Shown here one piece after another: positions 53,805 to 64,000 of a stretch of 64,000 bases of DNA. A program made the translations under genes and the position numbers. The stretch comes from Branchiostoma floridae. Taxonomy: Eukaryota; Chordata; Leptocardii; Amphioxiformes; Branchiostomatidae. Every line of letters begins with the position of its first letter. Position 1 is the first letter of the stretch. A model generated the notes under the pieces. The model searched no databases. It worked only from the letters and a program-made list of their open reading frames with translations, and was not told the origin of the DNA. The DNA lies in assembly GCF_000003815.2 (NCBI RefSeq), contig NC_049984.1:10908601-10972600 (forward strand), written 5' to 3'.

Positions 53805-56800
53805 ATGGCAGACTCCATGACAGAAGCCGTTACCTCTGCACCCGCGGGGGAGCCTGGGGTGCTGGCTGCTAGAGGGAAGGATGCTCTAGAGACACGACCA
53901 AAGGTATGTCAGAGAAAAGAAAAGGTAGAGAGAAATTTCAAGGCAATTAACAGAAGAAAGAAAAGAACGACCATAAGAGAAATATTTTCCGATTTGACTG
54001 TCTAAATTCAGTAGAAGCTGCCGGCACTTTGTGGCATTATAGCCAAAGTCACAGAGAGCTAATGTATATATATATAATATAATGTATGTTTTTTTTAACA
54101 AAACAAGGCCTATTTAAATATCTTGTGATGCATCTATAACGTTTGTAAAAGAAATCGTATCCTCATTCACATAACCTATGCGTATTCTCGTGAAAAGACG
54201 GAGAGAGTTATGACTTATCTATTATGTAGTTGTCAGCTTGTCACTGGTACTATTTCTCGGACACGCACACTGCCGCCATTGTTAAGTTCTGAAGTGCGCT
54301 TGAAGTAGGGCAGGTCAGGCCAGCCGGCATACTTGTCTGGTTACGTTCATGTTTACCGACTTGGCCGTGCGTGGTGACACGTTCAGCCTATGTCTGGCAG
54401 CATTCCACTGAAATTTAGGTCAGTGTCGAATGCCATCCTTCATACAATTTAATCCGGAGTAGCCTGTACATGTTACACTATTGTCACTCAATCCTATGTC
54501 GTCTGAAATCGTTAGATGTCTATTTCATTTGTGTTGTATTCCATAATCTATCATCTACTCTCGTAAATGTTGCTATGTATACATTCAATTATAACTAAGG
54601 TGTTCTGTATGCACTTTGGCACAGTTATAGTTATGTATGAGCACATCCGAGGTGTACCGATTCTGTATGGAGTGCATGTTAGCTTGCATATGTTAACTTG
54701 AACTGTGTCCTAACAGCTCATACGATATAGACACATACCGTAACACAGAGGTAAACAGTACGATGTCTTCCCGACTTTGCTACATTATTCTAGCAGGATA
54801 ACAGACACGCCCTTCACAATGGCGCCCCCATGCGTGCAGTACTCCCCCATGATGTTTTGGCCTTTCTGGAAGTGGCCATGCCAGGAACGGTATGTGATTG
54901 TGAACAAAAAGTGTCGAAGTGGACTTTTCCACTTTGTCACAAAAACTGGGGGCTATTCCATTGACAGCTTGGAGGTGGACTGGACACATATCCTAATGCT
55001 ACCCTTCATTTGTTACTACATCTATGACTATCCCTCTCCTCTGCTTTCCTACCTCACTGTGCCTATCATACTGTCCCTTGTCACTGCCTCTATTCCATTC
55101 TATGAAGTTACACAGTTTTATATCCGGTCCATCTCGAACGTCCAATGTAATGGCTCTAGGTATCTCGGGTGGTTTTGGAACAAAAGTTTTGTCTGTATGC
55201 TTCGCAAAAAATTCTGATGCTATTCTGCAGTTTCAAAACTCGGCTTTATGCTCCATTTGAAGCTTTGCTGCACATAACAACGTACTACATCCGACGCCCC
55301 CCATTTTGGCAGGCTTTATAGCATACATATATGAGGCCGTGACAACCATACACGTTTCTAGAACCTGATATTGATGCAAAATAAGTGTGTGTACCTTTAT
55401 AGGGCGCTTTACTGCAGCCATCATGTCTTCACAGTAACAACGCATGTGGGACGACGTTGCCCTGTCCTTGGTGCTGATCGAGCAGCGCGGCAATATTGCG
55501 GCGTCACCTAGCGGTGGTTGTTGAATTTACAAGTATACTCGTTGTTCAACGTTTTGTACAAAACTCCTGCAGATCCCTGCCGATGCCGCTGGAGGGACGC
55601 CCGTGATGACTGTAGTTCAAGAGGCCAACGTACAAGTCCCTACCGTATCACAGATAACGGTAATTCAATGCTTTGTCGTCACTTTTTACCTTCCATTCCT
55701 TTCCTACATTCCTTCCTTCCTTCCTTCCTTCCTTCCAGCTTCCATGTTCATGACTCCTCCTTCCTTTGTTTCCTTTGCGAACTTCCTCATTCGTGCGTTT
55801 CCCCAGAAAGAACCGACCCACGCTCCAGAAGTGAAGACTCAGGTAACACAGAAACAGACCGGCGAATCACAGGTATTCCTCAACCTGACCCTCCCCCAAA
55901 CGATAGAATCCCATCCTTCCATTTCAGCTACCATGTAATACTTTCTGTAATGGCTGTACATGTATACGTACATGTACTATAATCGTGTTGGTCGTGCATC
56001 TGAATTTGGCTTATACTTTGTGAAAAAAAAATGAAATAGAAAACTGTTGGTGACGCTAACGCTTTGCAATAGTTAAGTAGACTGTTTACGACTATGATGT
56101 TAAGCTGTTGCACTTAGCACTTAGCACTGCCCAATGTATACCTACAGTTTGTATTGAAAATGTCACAATGTTACTTTGATGAGCATAGTTTGCACTCTAT
56201 TCGGTACTACATATTACGTTGCAAACAGTCATTGAATTAGTGCCAGTTACACATTCATGTTGCACGTGCTGAGCTGTTGCTAACAGTCGATACATTACTC
56301 TAGTATCCATCCCTCTTTACCACAATACAGGAAACGTCAGTTCATAAAAAAGTACCAGCGAAAAAACAAGACACATCCAGTGTGGGACTTTCGCCAGAAG
56401 TGTTGTCATTTTTGGACATCACTTTGTATGGGGTGGTACGTTGACCCGGACGTAATTCTATTGTACCTATATAAATCTATGCAATAGCCAGCGTTGTATA
56501 TCATAACAAAGTGTGAAAACTATTATAAGACGTGACCTGTACTAACGTTCGAGCTAAATATACTTCCATCATTTTGTAGAATGCATGCGTGCATCTGTGT
56601 CAGAGGTTCTAGTGAATGAAACGAACTAGTTGAACTTATTAGCGGTGTAACTTAATTGGTCGAAATTCCGAGGTCCAACTGAGACCGTAATGACGTTTTG
56701 TTTATCAAGATAGTTCCAGTTGCCAATGTTTTAATCCTCTCAAATCACGGAGAAAGCCAAACATGACTACAAGGAACGTAATGCTCCGCTACATGGGTGA

Positions 56801-59800
56801 ACTTGAAACTGTTCATTGGTAGAAAAAGCAATGCCTGAGTGAATTCAACAGTTAACATCAGCTCATATGCCTTTGCTAGGCGGAACCTGAGATTTCGGAG
56901 GAATCATCGCCCGAAGCGCCCGTCACACCAGACTCACCTGATGAGCCTCATGTAATATCACAGCAATCCTCTCTCCTTACGCCTGGTTCTCAAGACTGCT
57001 TCTGTCGTCTTTATCAACCTTTTCTTGCTCTTTGCCTTACTTGCTAAATGTGCATGGCTTTGCCCAAGGAGGTTGAAATATTTCAACCTCCTTGTGTTGT
57101 CGCAGACTAATTTGTCTAAGACGATATGTCCCTTTCCATTCTTATATGACTCGCAATTTCCTAATACTTGCATGTACTGTTCTATGCCCTTCGAGTACTT
57201 AATAAATAATGTATTGGAAGTAAGGAGATGTATGGTATCGTTGTGTATAAAGAAAGTCAGTGAGCAGTTGGTTTTCATTCATGTACGATTTTTCGTTGTC
57301 TTAAATGTCAGGTAACAAAACGTGTTACCCAGGCTACATCGCCAGCCAGTGTTGAACCGAAGGTATTGTGCTTTTCTTATCTTTGCCCTCCTTTCTGCAC
57401 GTTTGCTGCACCTTTGTTTCTTGCTTCTCTGTCATTTGATATTGTCTCGTTCTTTTGTCTTTGTTATTTCAAACTCAAGTGCCCCTTAGACCATGGCCAT
57501 AATGTTCCATAATGTATCCGATAACACTGCTGTCATGGACAATGAAGTGACGAATCTTAGAAATGAGCTATTCTAATCAACAATTCCCTTAGAAATTAAA
57601 ATGTCTTTCATAAGCCTTAACTTCTAGGTCACTTATCCGTCCCCACAGCAATCTTCAAGTGTTGAAAATAAATTGGCGATGGTAAATGGCAGCTGCACCG
57701 TCGCGACTCTGTCCCCGGAAGTGATGTCATATTTGGATATGGCAATGGCGGAATGGGTATGTCCCACTCCCATGGGTCCTTGCGGCATCGAGGGAATCAA
57801 CATACATCGGGAAAGAAGTAGTTAATTCACTCAAGGAGGTTAAATTGAGGTTTGGTTCTATCGTGCTAAACTGATAGAATCAAATCACCCGAAAGTGGTA
57901 GACAGATCAAATCTTTAGGCAGAAACGTCCAGGCTGCCTGGAAATCCATAGTTCGACAGTACGAATAACCATAAGATTGAGAACTGTAACGTTAGAGGAC
58001 TTAGAAATGCACGAAGACTTTTCAGTCTCAAAGTGTTCTTTTTTGCTCTTTTTCTTTTGTTCTGCGAGTACATACAATTATACAATCTAACACTGTCAAG
58101 TGCTGAGATTGAGGCGTGAGCAGAGTGGATTTTCATGACTGACATGTCGACATGTTGTGTTTTCCGTGCGACACAGATTACTGATGAGGTTGTTGTCCAA
58201 GAGATAGCTGAGGAAGCAGCTACAGCGAGACAGGAGATACCACTTCAGATACCTGAGCCAGCCGCAGCCGGTAGTGACAAGGTTAGTTTTGTTATAAATA
58301 ATCTGATAATTTTTGTCATTGACGATCATATTCTATAGGATAAGCAATATCACAACAGTTCACAAAAGAATACATTGTGTATGATCAAACCAGACAACAT
58401 TCTTGTCCATTCAGACGAAGCGTACCAACCAGCGGTCAAAGCTTTCAGTTTTGATATTCCAACAGTGACTTAGCGTTTCCGACATTCTGTTCATGCAGTA
58501 ATGTATTCGTAGTTGAGTGTTGTCTCGTTCAGACACCACGCACAGTCAATAGGTGGTCCAAACATGTGAACATTATTTTTTGTAGGTCTCAACAACAGTT
58601 CAGGCCGAAGAAACGGCAGAACCTACAGTTGAAGTTGACGCTGCTGAAGTAGAAGTAGTAGATATGGAGGAAGTATCAGAGGTTGCCGTCGAGGACGTAA
58701 ACATGGCTCAAGAAGTTGTCCACCAAGTGCAACTGGCTGCTGTTGAGACGATCCCCGAGGCTCAAGAAGATGAACACAAAGAACAAGAAGCACCAAAGGC
58801 TGAGGTTGAAGACATCGCGTCGACAAAAAGGGCTGAGCCTGAGGGTAAGCCAGCATTGGCAGGAGAGCCGGCGACGAAAGTTGAAGAGTCTACGACTCAG
58901 GGCAAAGAGCCCGCGACGGAAGTTACAGAGTCAACAGCGGAAGTTAAAGAGTCGGCGTCGGACGTTAAAAAGCCGGCAAAAGAAGCTAAAGAGTCGGCTA
59001 CAGAAGTTACAGAGCCGGCCACAGAAGTTACAGAGCCGGCCGCGGCCACAGAAGTTACAGAGCCGGCCAAAGAAGTTAAAGAGCCGACCAAAGAAGTTAA
59101 AGAGTCGATGACGGAAGTTGACAAGCCGGCAACGGAAGATTCGACAGGTGAAGTTAAAGTACCGGCGACGCAAGTTACAGAGTCGGCAACGGAAGTTACA
59201 GAGCCAGTGACGGAAAAATCGGCGACAAAAGTTACAGAGCCGGTGACGGAAGTTACAGAGCCGGTGACGGAAGTTACAGAGCCGGTGACGGAAGTTACAG
59301 AGCCGGTGACGGAAGTTACAGAGCCGGTGACGGAAGTTACAGAGCCGGTGACGGAAGTTACAGAGCCGGTGAAGGAGGCTGAGGCAGTGGCAGTAACTGA
59401 TGAACCGGTCACGGAGGATGGGAAAGAACCAGAGAAGGCCCCTGAGGTGGCGGTGGAGGCAGCGCCAACAGCTGAAGAGGATAGAGATAAGAAAGCGCCC
59501 GTCGCTGCCAACACTGAGTGGACCGAAGAGCAGGTGAAGGAATGGTCTCAACAAGGCTACCTACCCATGGTCAAGAACATGTTTCTTCCGTCGACCATGC
59601 CCGTTCTACCTAGCCCCCTGTTCTATATTGGTGTGGGGGGTTTGGCATCCCTTGTTTTCTACCTTACAGAATCCCCCATCATGGCCCTCATGACGCTCGT
59701 GTTTGTTCTTGTCCTCATCCTTCTCGCTCGGCTGTTCTACCTATACAGGCTCCATGGACAATGCGCCGCGGAGTCAGCCAATAAGAAAAAATCCGAGTGA
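53805..59800 (+). CDS. Long disordered protein with C-terminal membrane hairpin and KKxx tail
   Basis: Nine exons join in frame: 53805-53903, 55573-55659, 55807-55872, 56331-56435, 56880-56951, 57312-57362, 57628-57756, 58177-58281 and 58586-59800, for 642 residues. Every intron is in phase 0, so every internal exon is a skippable cassette. The ATG has a good context (G at -3 and +4). The first ~570 residues are Glu/Val/Thr/Pro-rich and disordered, with EPVTEVT heptads. Exons 4 and 7 both encode LSPEV(L/M)S(F/Y)LD. The folded end has EWTEEQVKEWSQQGYLPM, two hydrophobic segments (about 583-598 and 602-624), and a basic tail ending KKSE, which fits the KKxx ER-retrieval motif. This suggests an ER-membrane protein with a long cytosolic arm, perhaps reticulon- or triadin-like in layout. 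I do not recognise the family. A small extra exon could have been missed. Confidence 0.75.
55714..55737 (+). repeat. (cctt)n microsatellite
   Basis: Five to six copies of cctt in an intron of the KKxx-tail gene, between exons 55573-55659 and 55807-55872. Confidence 0.85.
59237..59362 (+). repeat. 21-bp coding repeats (E-P-V-T-E-V-T)
   Basis: Six nearly identical head-to-tail copies of gagccggtgacggaagttaca, flanked on both sides by diverged copies (about 58900-59236 and 59363-59380). Identity between units indicates recent expansion, so allele length is probably polymorphic. The complementary strand is open for over 200 codons only because of the repeat. Confidence 0.9.
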
Positions 59801-60333
59801 TCGATAAACATACACACAAAAAAATACTGTTGTTAAACAATCAAAATCTTACTGAGCTAGGCCAGCAGCCCACTACAGAATGCGTAAAGCGCTTTGTAGA
59901 ATAGAATGCAAAGTGAAATTGCTCTTCAGCTGCTGAAGATGGTGTGTACCCAAGAACGCGTACCGCCCCCGGGTCAATGGCCTGTTCGGTCATATCATGC
60001 TTACTGAGCTTCGCCCACGGCCTACACAATATATATGCTTGGGTAGGATATGCTAAACCTGGCTGAGGTCCCATTTCTCATGGACGTGGCCTCTACCCAG
60101 CTGCAAGCTAAACAGAGAATCACCTGAACGTTTTAAGGTGAAACTAATTCTCTTATTGGCTGACATCTAAATTTAGTTAGAGTCCACGCCCACAAAAGTG
60201 GAAATGATTTGGCAGGACCTACAGGTGGGCGTGGTTCTTCGTGGCAGAATGTCTCATACATGAAAAGAAGTAATCCTGACTATAATCCAGGAAGCAATAG
60301 CTACCATATTACCGACTTGCTTCCTCTACATAA

Positions 60334-60579
60334 AGGTGCACTCTCATTTCACTCGCGTCACGCTTGCGTCACTTTGGGGTTCGAAAGATACTCAATGAAT
60401 TTCAGAGATAAAGAACGAATTTTCTTATTTTTTGTTTATTTTGTCGTCTACTAAGTCATACTTTTACGTATTACGCAATATATAAATTATAAAAAATCGA
60501 AGAAAATAACAAAACAGTGACGCAGTGAATGAACCCTGCAGTGACGCAAGCTTGACGCAAGTGCAGTGAGAGTGCACCT
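60334..60579. mobile_element. PIF/Harbinger-like MITE, TAA target duplication
   Basis: The inverted termini begin aggtgcactctca and extend about 40 bp (the left continues ttcactcgcgtcacgcttgc, with four or so mismatches in the right arm). TAA flanks at 60331-60333 and 60580-60582. The 246-bp element has no transposase; its own short frame is not a gene. Confidence 0.75.
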
Positions 60580-60582
60580 TAA

Positions 60583-61607
60583 GGTCTTATGTACTACATC
60601 ATTACAAGTATCTGTTATGGTAGTGGTAGGGTCTTCCCATATATGGCAGGGGTTACTTCCAAAAATGGATACTTGGAACCACGCATACGTACTTGGTCTA
60701 CACGCGGCACCTTTATTCAGGCCTAGTCGGAGAAGCTAGTGTCGTCAATGTTTTAGGCTTATCTTAACCCTTTTAACATCAGGAACAGCATGTAAACGGG
60801 TTAGATTTATCTAATGTCACAAAACGACTTAGATCCATTTATTGGTACGCGACAACCATTATTTTCTCTTACGTACGCAAGTAAACGATCTGATGTTTAG
60901 AGTACAAGCACATGTACACCGACATTTACATGTATAACTGAACATGTATAACGAAAATGATATGATATATTGTTTACCATCATACCAGTATGTTTACAAT
61001 CCGTACTGAATCCAATTATCAGAACGATATATACAAGCCAGGCGATAGTTAGCGTCATTATATCGAATATCATGATTTAAACATAGCAGCACAATATCTT
61101 ACAGTCAAACTAGTCATGATACATACACATGACTGAAGATATATGGACTAGTGCTATTCTAGACAGCGATCATCATATGTATATCATAGTCAACTACTAG
61201 TATAATGGTGGCTAGTACTGGCTACTCAGGCTAATTTGCGCACACATGGTAAAATATGTACTGCATTTCATATACTACAACACTATGTAACGTATATTGA
61301 ATTTACACCTCTGATATCTACAATATGACATATACATGTATAACGATATGGGAATAAAATCGTTGTGTCATTCATGGACCTTCATCTGATTGACTCAACA
61401 TATTTCTTCTGGACAACAAAATGTGAGTTAAACAACAAAAATCAGTATAAGTTTACAACGAAAACAATGGTTGCACACCTATCATCTGCGATCAAAGGAA
61501 TACAGGCATATTTTGGAGGATAAACACAGTTGCAAGACTGCGATATGTGTAGTAACAGTAGTAGAAGAATTCAAATACAATTTGATCTCTTCGAAGCTTC
61601 ACAAGTG
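60583..61607. other. Intergenic AT-rich stretch, no supported gene
   Basis: This DNA lies between the KKxx-tail gene and the lipase gene, with many atacatgtata-like phrases. No exon or clear repeat is seen. Confidence 0.45.
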
Positions 61608-61735
61608 ACGCAGAAGAAGAGTGATGGATGTCACTCGAAACATCCGGCAGTAAATCTCCGTTTTTATCATCCAGTTGTAGAAATTGAATCATTTGAATAT
61701 TGTATACCTGGATGTATAACCTTCATAAACGTAAG
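61608..61735 (+). repeat. Dispersed repeat, copy 2 (gtgatggatgtcactcgaaac)
   Basis: This copy matches the TSSK-intron repeat at 49230-49312 from agaagagtgatggatgtcac to tccagttgtagaaattgaat, then diverges. It lies just downstream of the lipase stop codon, on the opposite strand. Confidence 0.6.
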
Positions 61736-61825
61736 TAGTAGAAGTTGTACAAGTAGTAGAGGCATACGGTGTTATACTGCACAATTGGGGTTATACCGCC
61801 CCTTATGGGGTGTAGTAATGAGAGT

Positions 61826-63791
61826 TTATAACCATACATGTGAGGAGGAAGTCTGTGCCCGGTCCACACGGGGTAACAACCAATCCACGATGTCCTTCTG
61901 AACCTTCTCTACATCGTCAGGCGTCTCCAGCAGTAAGTTGTGCAGACAGTTGGGGTACGTCTGCAGAATACACACAACATCAGAGACAAAGAGACTGAGA
62001 TGGGATATCATTTTGTATATTGTGGGCAGTCTTAGTGAAGATAAATAATGCACTCCGTGTAGACAACGGGTATTTCACATGTTACATATAATCTTATTGC
62101 TGTAAACCATAAGATATCCATCTGTTTTAATGTGAGAATCATTGATGGCCAATCAGATAGCTGCTGACTTGTTTATTTTTAATACAATTAGCCAATAACG
62201 ACCTAGGTGCTGTTTGCTCGCCCCCTGGTTTCCTTTAGACATAGTCTGTAGTTGGAACATCTTTTGCACATCTAGACTTTTGTCTGACAGACATCTATAC
62301 TTTTCAGTTTGAAATGGTTACTTTGATGACTAAAACGTGAAGGGACTCTGAGGATGAGGTTTTTCATATTTAATGGTGCTGTACTATTGCATAGACGAGT
62401 CCCTCCCCAAAACACGTGACAAAAATATTTTGTTTTCATTCAAACTTTCGGTCTGTAAGTAGTACAGTTAAAGTAAACAATCATGACATTATGCATAACA
62501 CTCTACAACATCAGACATACGGACACGGTACCCGTACGTACCTTTAACTGTTTATCTTGACTCCTGGCCTGCTCATACAGTTCTCGGGACCCGCCGATGT
62601 CTGTTACGGAGTCGTTCTCACCGTGTAGTATCAGAAATGGGCACTCGACTTCATGGAGCCGTTGGCGTGTTTCTTTTATACCTAAATCACATCATTAGAA
62701 CGGAAAAAAGATGGCTTAGTAAAAGAAATACAATTTCAGGTAGCTTAGACTGTTTTTACGTTAAGGTAGCAAGCCTGTACAATGAATGATAGGACACATA
62801 GTTAAGTGTAGCAAACCGGGCTGACATTATGATGATATAACTCAAATAGGAAAAGTACGTCACCCGTAAAACATTCCGAACAGTGTCTGTTTGTGTACAT
62901 GTATGAGACCATACATTTCCCTCCGTCCGATCCAGTGTAAAAAATAAGCTCTGCATTTTTATTCTTTGTTAGAAGATAAGAAAAGCACCCTACCATTAAG
63001 CAGCTGATGTGCCGCCCGCAACTTAATCCCGTCTTTAAAGACGAAAGGATCGTTTACGTACATCGTTTGCTGCAAAGTAAGAAAAGTCGGTCAAGAGAGA
63101 TTAGTAAACTTCACCCTACATCGCAGGCGAACTATACATGATATGACAGGTAGACCTAACCTGGGTACCATCTGGAAGGTAGTTCCGTCCGGCGTTTATT
63201 ATACACTATAACGTTATGTATATACAGTCGCTTCTCGCTCTGACATTCATTATACACTATATTCTGTCACTTCTCCGCTGTTCCAGAAGTGAACATAGGA
63301 GTGAACTACTACCTGGATGGTGCCCAGTCTAAGGTAAACCTACATTCCCCTTTGCTTTTTAGCATCTAGCTATAGTAACTTCAAACATAACTCACACTTT
63401 CCTGGTGTTTGCTCAGGAGTACTAGTAGCGGCCGAGGCCCGCCCACACGGACCTCTGGAAGCAGCCAGGCGCCGATTGATCCTATGACGATCTGTCAAAC
63501 GGTAAAACATATAGACTTCATTTTCCTGACAACATACAAACCTACGCTTATATACTTTGAACTATGAAATATCTTGAATAGTGGTATTCCTACCAATAGC
63601 AACGTTACATTTGAGAACATCTACTTATAGATGTATGCTAAACTTTGCTCAGAGTATCAGTATAGAGGTTGTAGATAATGATACGTTACCATCCCTGCCA
63701 GCAGCGCGGCCCGTATAGCAGGGGACAACAGTAGCATCCCGGAAAATAGACCAGGACGCTGCAGGGATGCCCGGATTGCAATAGGGCCACC
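61826..63791 (-). CDS. MGLL: Monoglyceride lipase (alpha/beta hydrolase), 5' exons outside window
   Basis: Five exons join in frame: 63690-63791, 63396-63491, 62994-63069, 62542-62681 and 61826-61960, coding the last ~182 residues. The first begins GGPIAIRASLQRPGLFSGM, just after where the GHSMGG nucleophile elbow would be, so the catalytic Ser lies in an exon beyond the right edge. The acid residue is in LHGENDSVTD and the catalytic His in CLHNLLLETPDD. The lid region (LLPEVRVGGP, LLSKHQES) and YVNDPFVFKDG follow the order of monoglyceride lipases. In vertebrates MGLL splits monoacylglycerols, including 2-arachidonoylglycerol, into fatty acid and glycerol. The weakest exon is 63396-63491, found by phase and position; the phrase before it diverges from vertebrates. 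A related lysophospholipase-type hydrolase is possible. Confidence 0.85.
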
Positions 63792-63897
63792 CTGTAAAAA
63801 CACGAGTTACATGAATGTTCAGTGGTACTACTGTATGATGCACCAGTGTGAGGGTGGGACACTGCTGTGAAGGATCAGAGTCACATTGAAAGAAAAT

Positions 63898-64000
63898 ACT
63901 GTAAATGCATTTAAGTTCGCGGGGATTTAATTTCGCGGTAGCGGGAAAAATTACTTTTCGCGGTGGTTTTGGTATCGCGGTAGCACCATAGACTGCAGTC
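63898..64000 (+). mobile_element. CGCGAA/TTCGCG repeat, copy 2, cut by window end
   Basis: It begins tgtaaatgcatttaagttcgcgggg and continues ttcgcggtagcgggaaa and ttcgcggtggttttgg, the inverse of 27835-28025. The copy runs off the window. Confidence 0.7.

Noticed and set aside
54777-55217. 146-codon plus-strand frame
   Set aside because: It lies in intron 1 of the KKxx-tail gene and has no recognisable domain on either strand.
58897-59554. Two long minus-strand frames rich in Ser-Val-Thr or Arg-Leu-Cys
   Set aside because: They are shadows of the 21-bp coding repeats of the KKxx-tail gene.

Overview
The window looks like nuclear DNA of a marine invertebrate chordate, most probably an amphioxus (Branchiostoma). 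The genes have short phase-consistent GT-AG exons and kilobase introns, and the protein families are metazoan: ESCRT-III CHMP4, testis-specific serine kinase, monoglyceride lipase, cholinesterase-like esterase and TKL-type kinases. Miniature inverted-repeat transposons, SINE-like and tRNA-like repeats and tandem repeats fill the non-coding DNA. There is one 100-N assembly gap (36467-36566). I saw no bacterial or CRISPR features. The species name is an inference; no database was searched.

Layout from left to right. At 1725-3910 (-) are the first five coding exons of an isopenicillin-N-synthase-like 2-oxoglutarate/Fe(II) oxygenase; its 3' exons lie outside the window. 3.2-6.1 kb holds three TIR elements. 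9278-13174 (-) is a nearly 1300-residue, apparently uninterrupted zinc-finger protein. 15.2-17.8 kb is tandemly repeated and duplicated non-coding DNA. 17816-22086 (+) is a complete five-exon secreted or GPI-anchored carboxylesterase whose N-terminus is an array of Asn-Val-Thr sequons. 23589-26787 (-) encodes an unrecognised protein with three tandem copies of a ~115-residue domain, interrupted near its 3' end by a frameshift. 28717-31431 and 33689-36667 (-) are two tandem paralogous pseudokinases resembling the kinase-like domain of MLKL. 38646-41744 (+) is the 3' half of CHMP4 with two alternative copies of one exon. 44638-45912 (-) encodes a protein resembling the herpesvirus-tegument-type (C76) cysteine protease fold, probably carried by a mobile element. 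47770-49675 (-) is a complete three-exon TSSK kinase. 53805-59800 (+) is a nine-exon gene for a long disordered protein ending in two membrane segments and a KKxx tail. 61826-63791 (-) is the 3' part of a monoglyceride lipase gene.

The most interesting parts are the pseudokinase pair beside an ESCRT-III subunit (in mammals ESCRT-III counteracts MLKL membrane damage), the apparently mutually exclusive CHMP4 exons, the triple-domain protein, the C76-like protein, and a cluster of short palindromes upstream of the KKxx-tail gene. Exon boundaries were read by eye from splice signals, reading phase and homology. Gene symbols are given only where the family assignment is clear.
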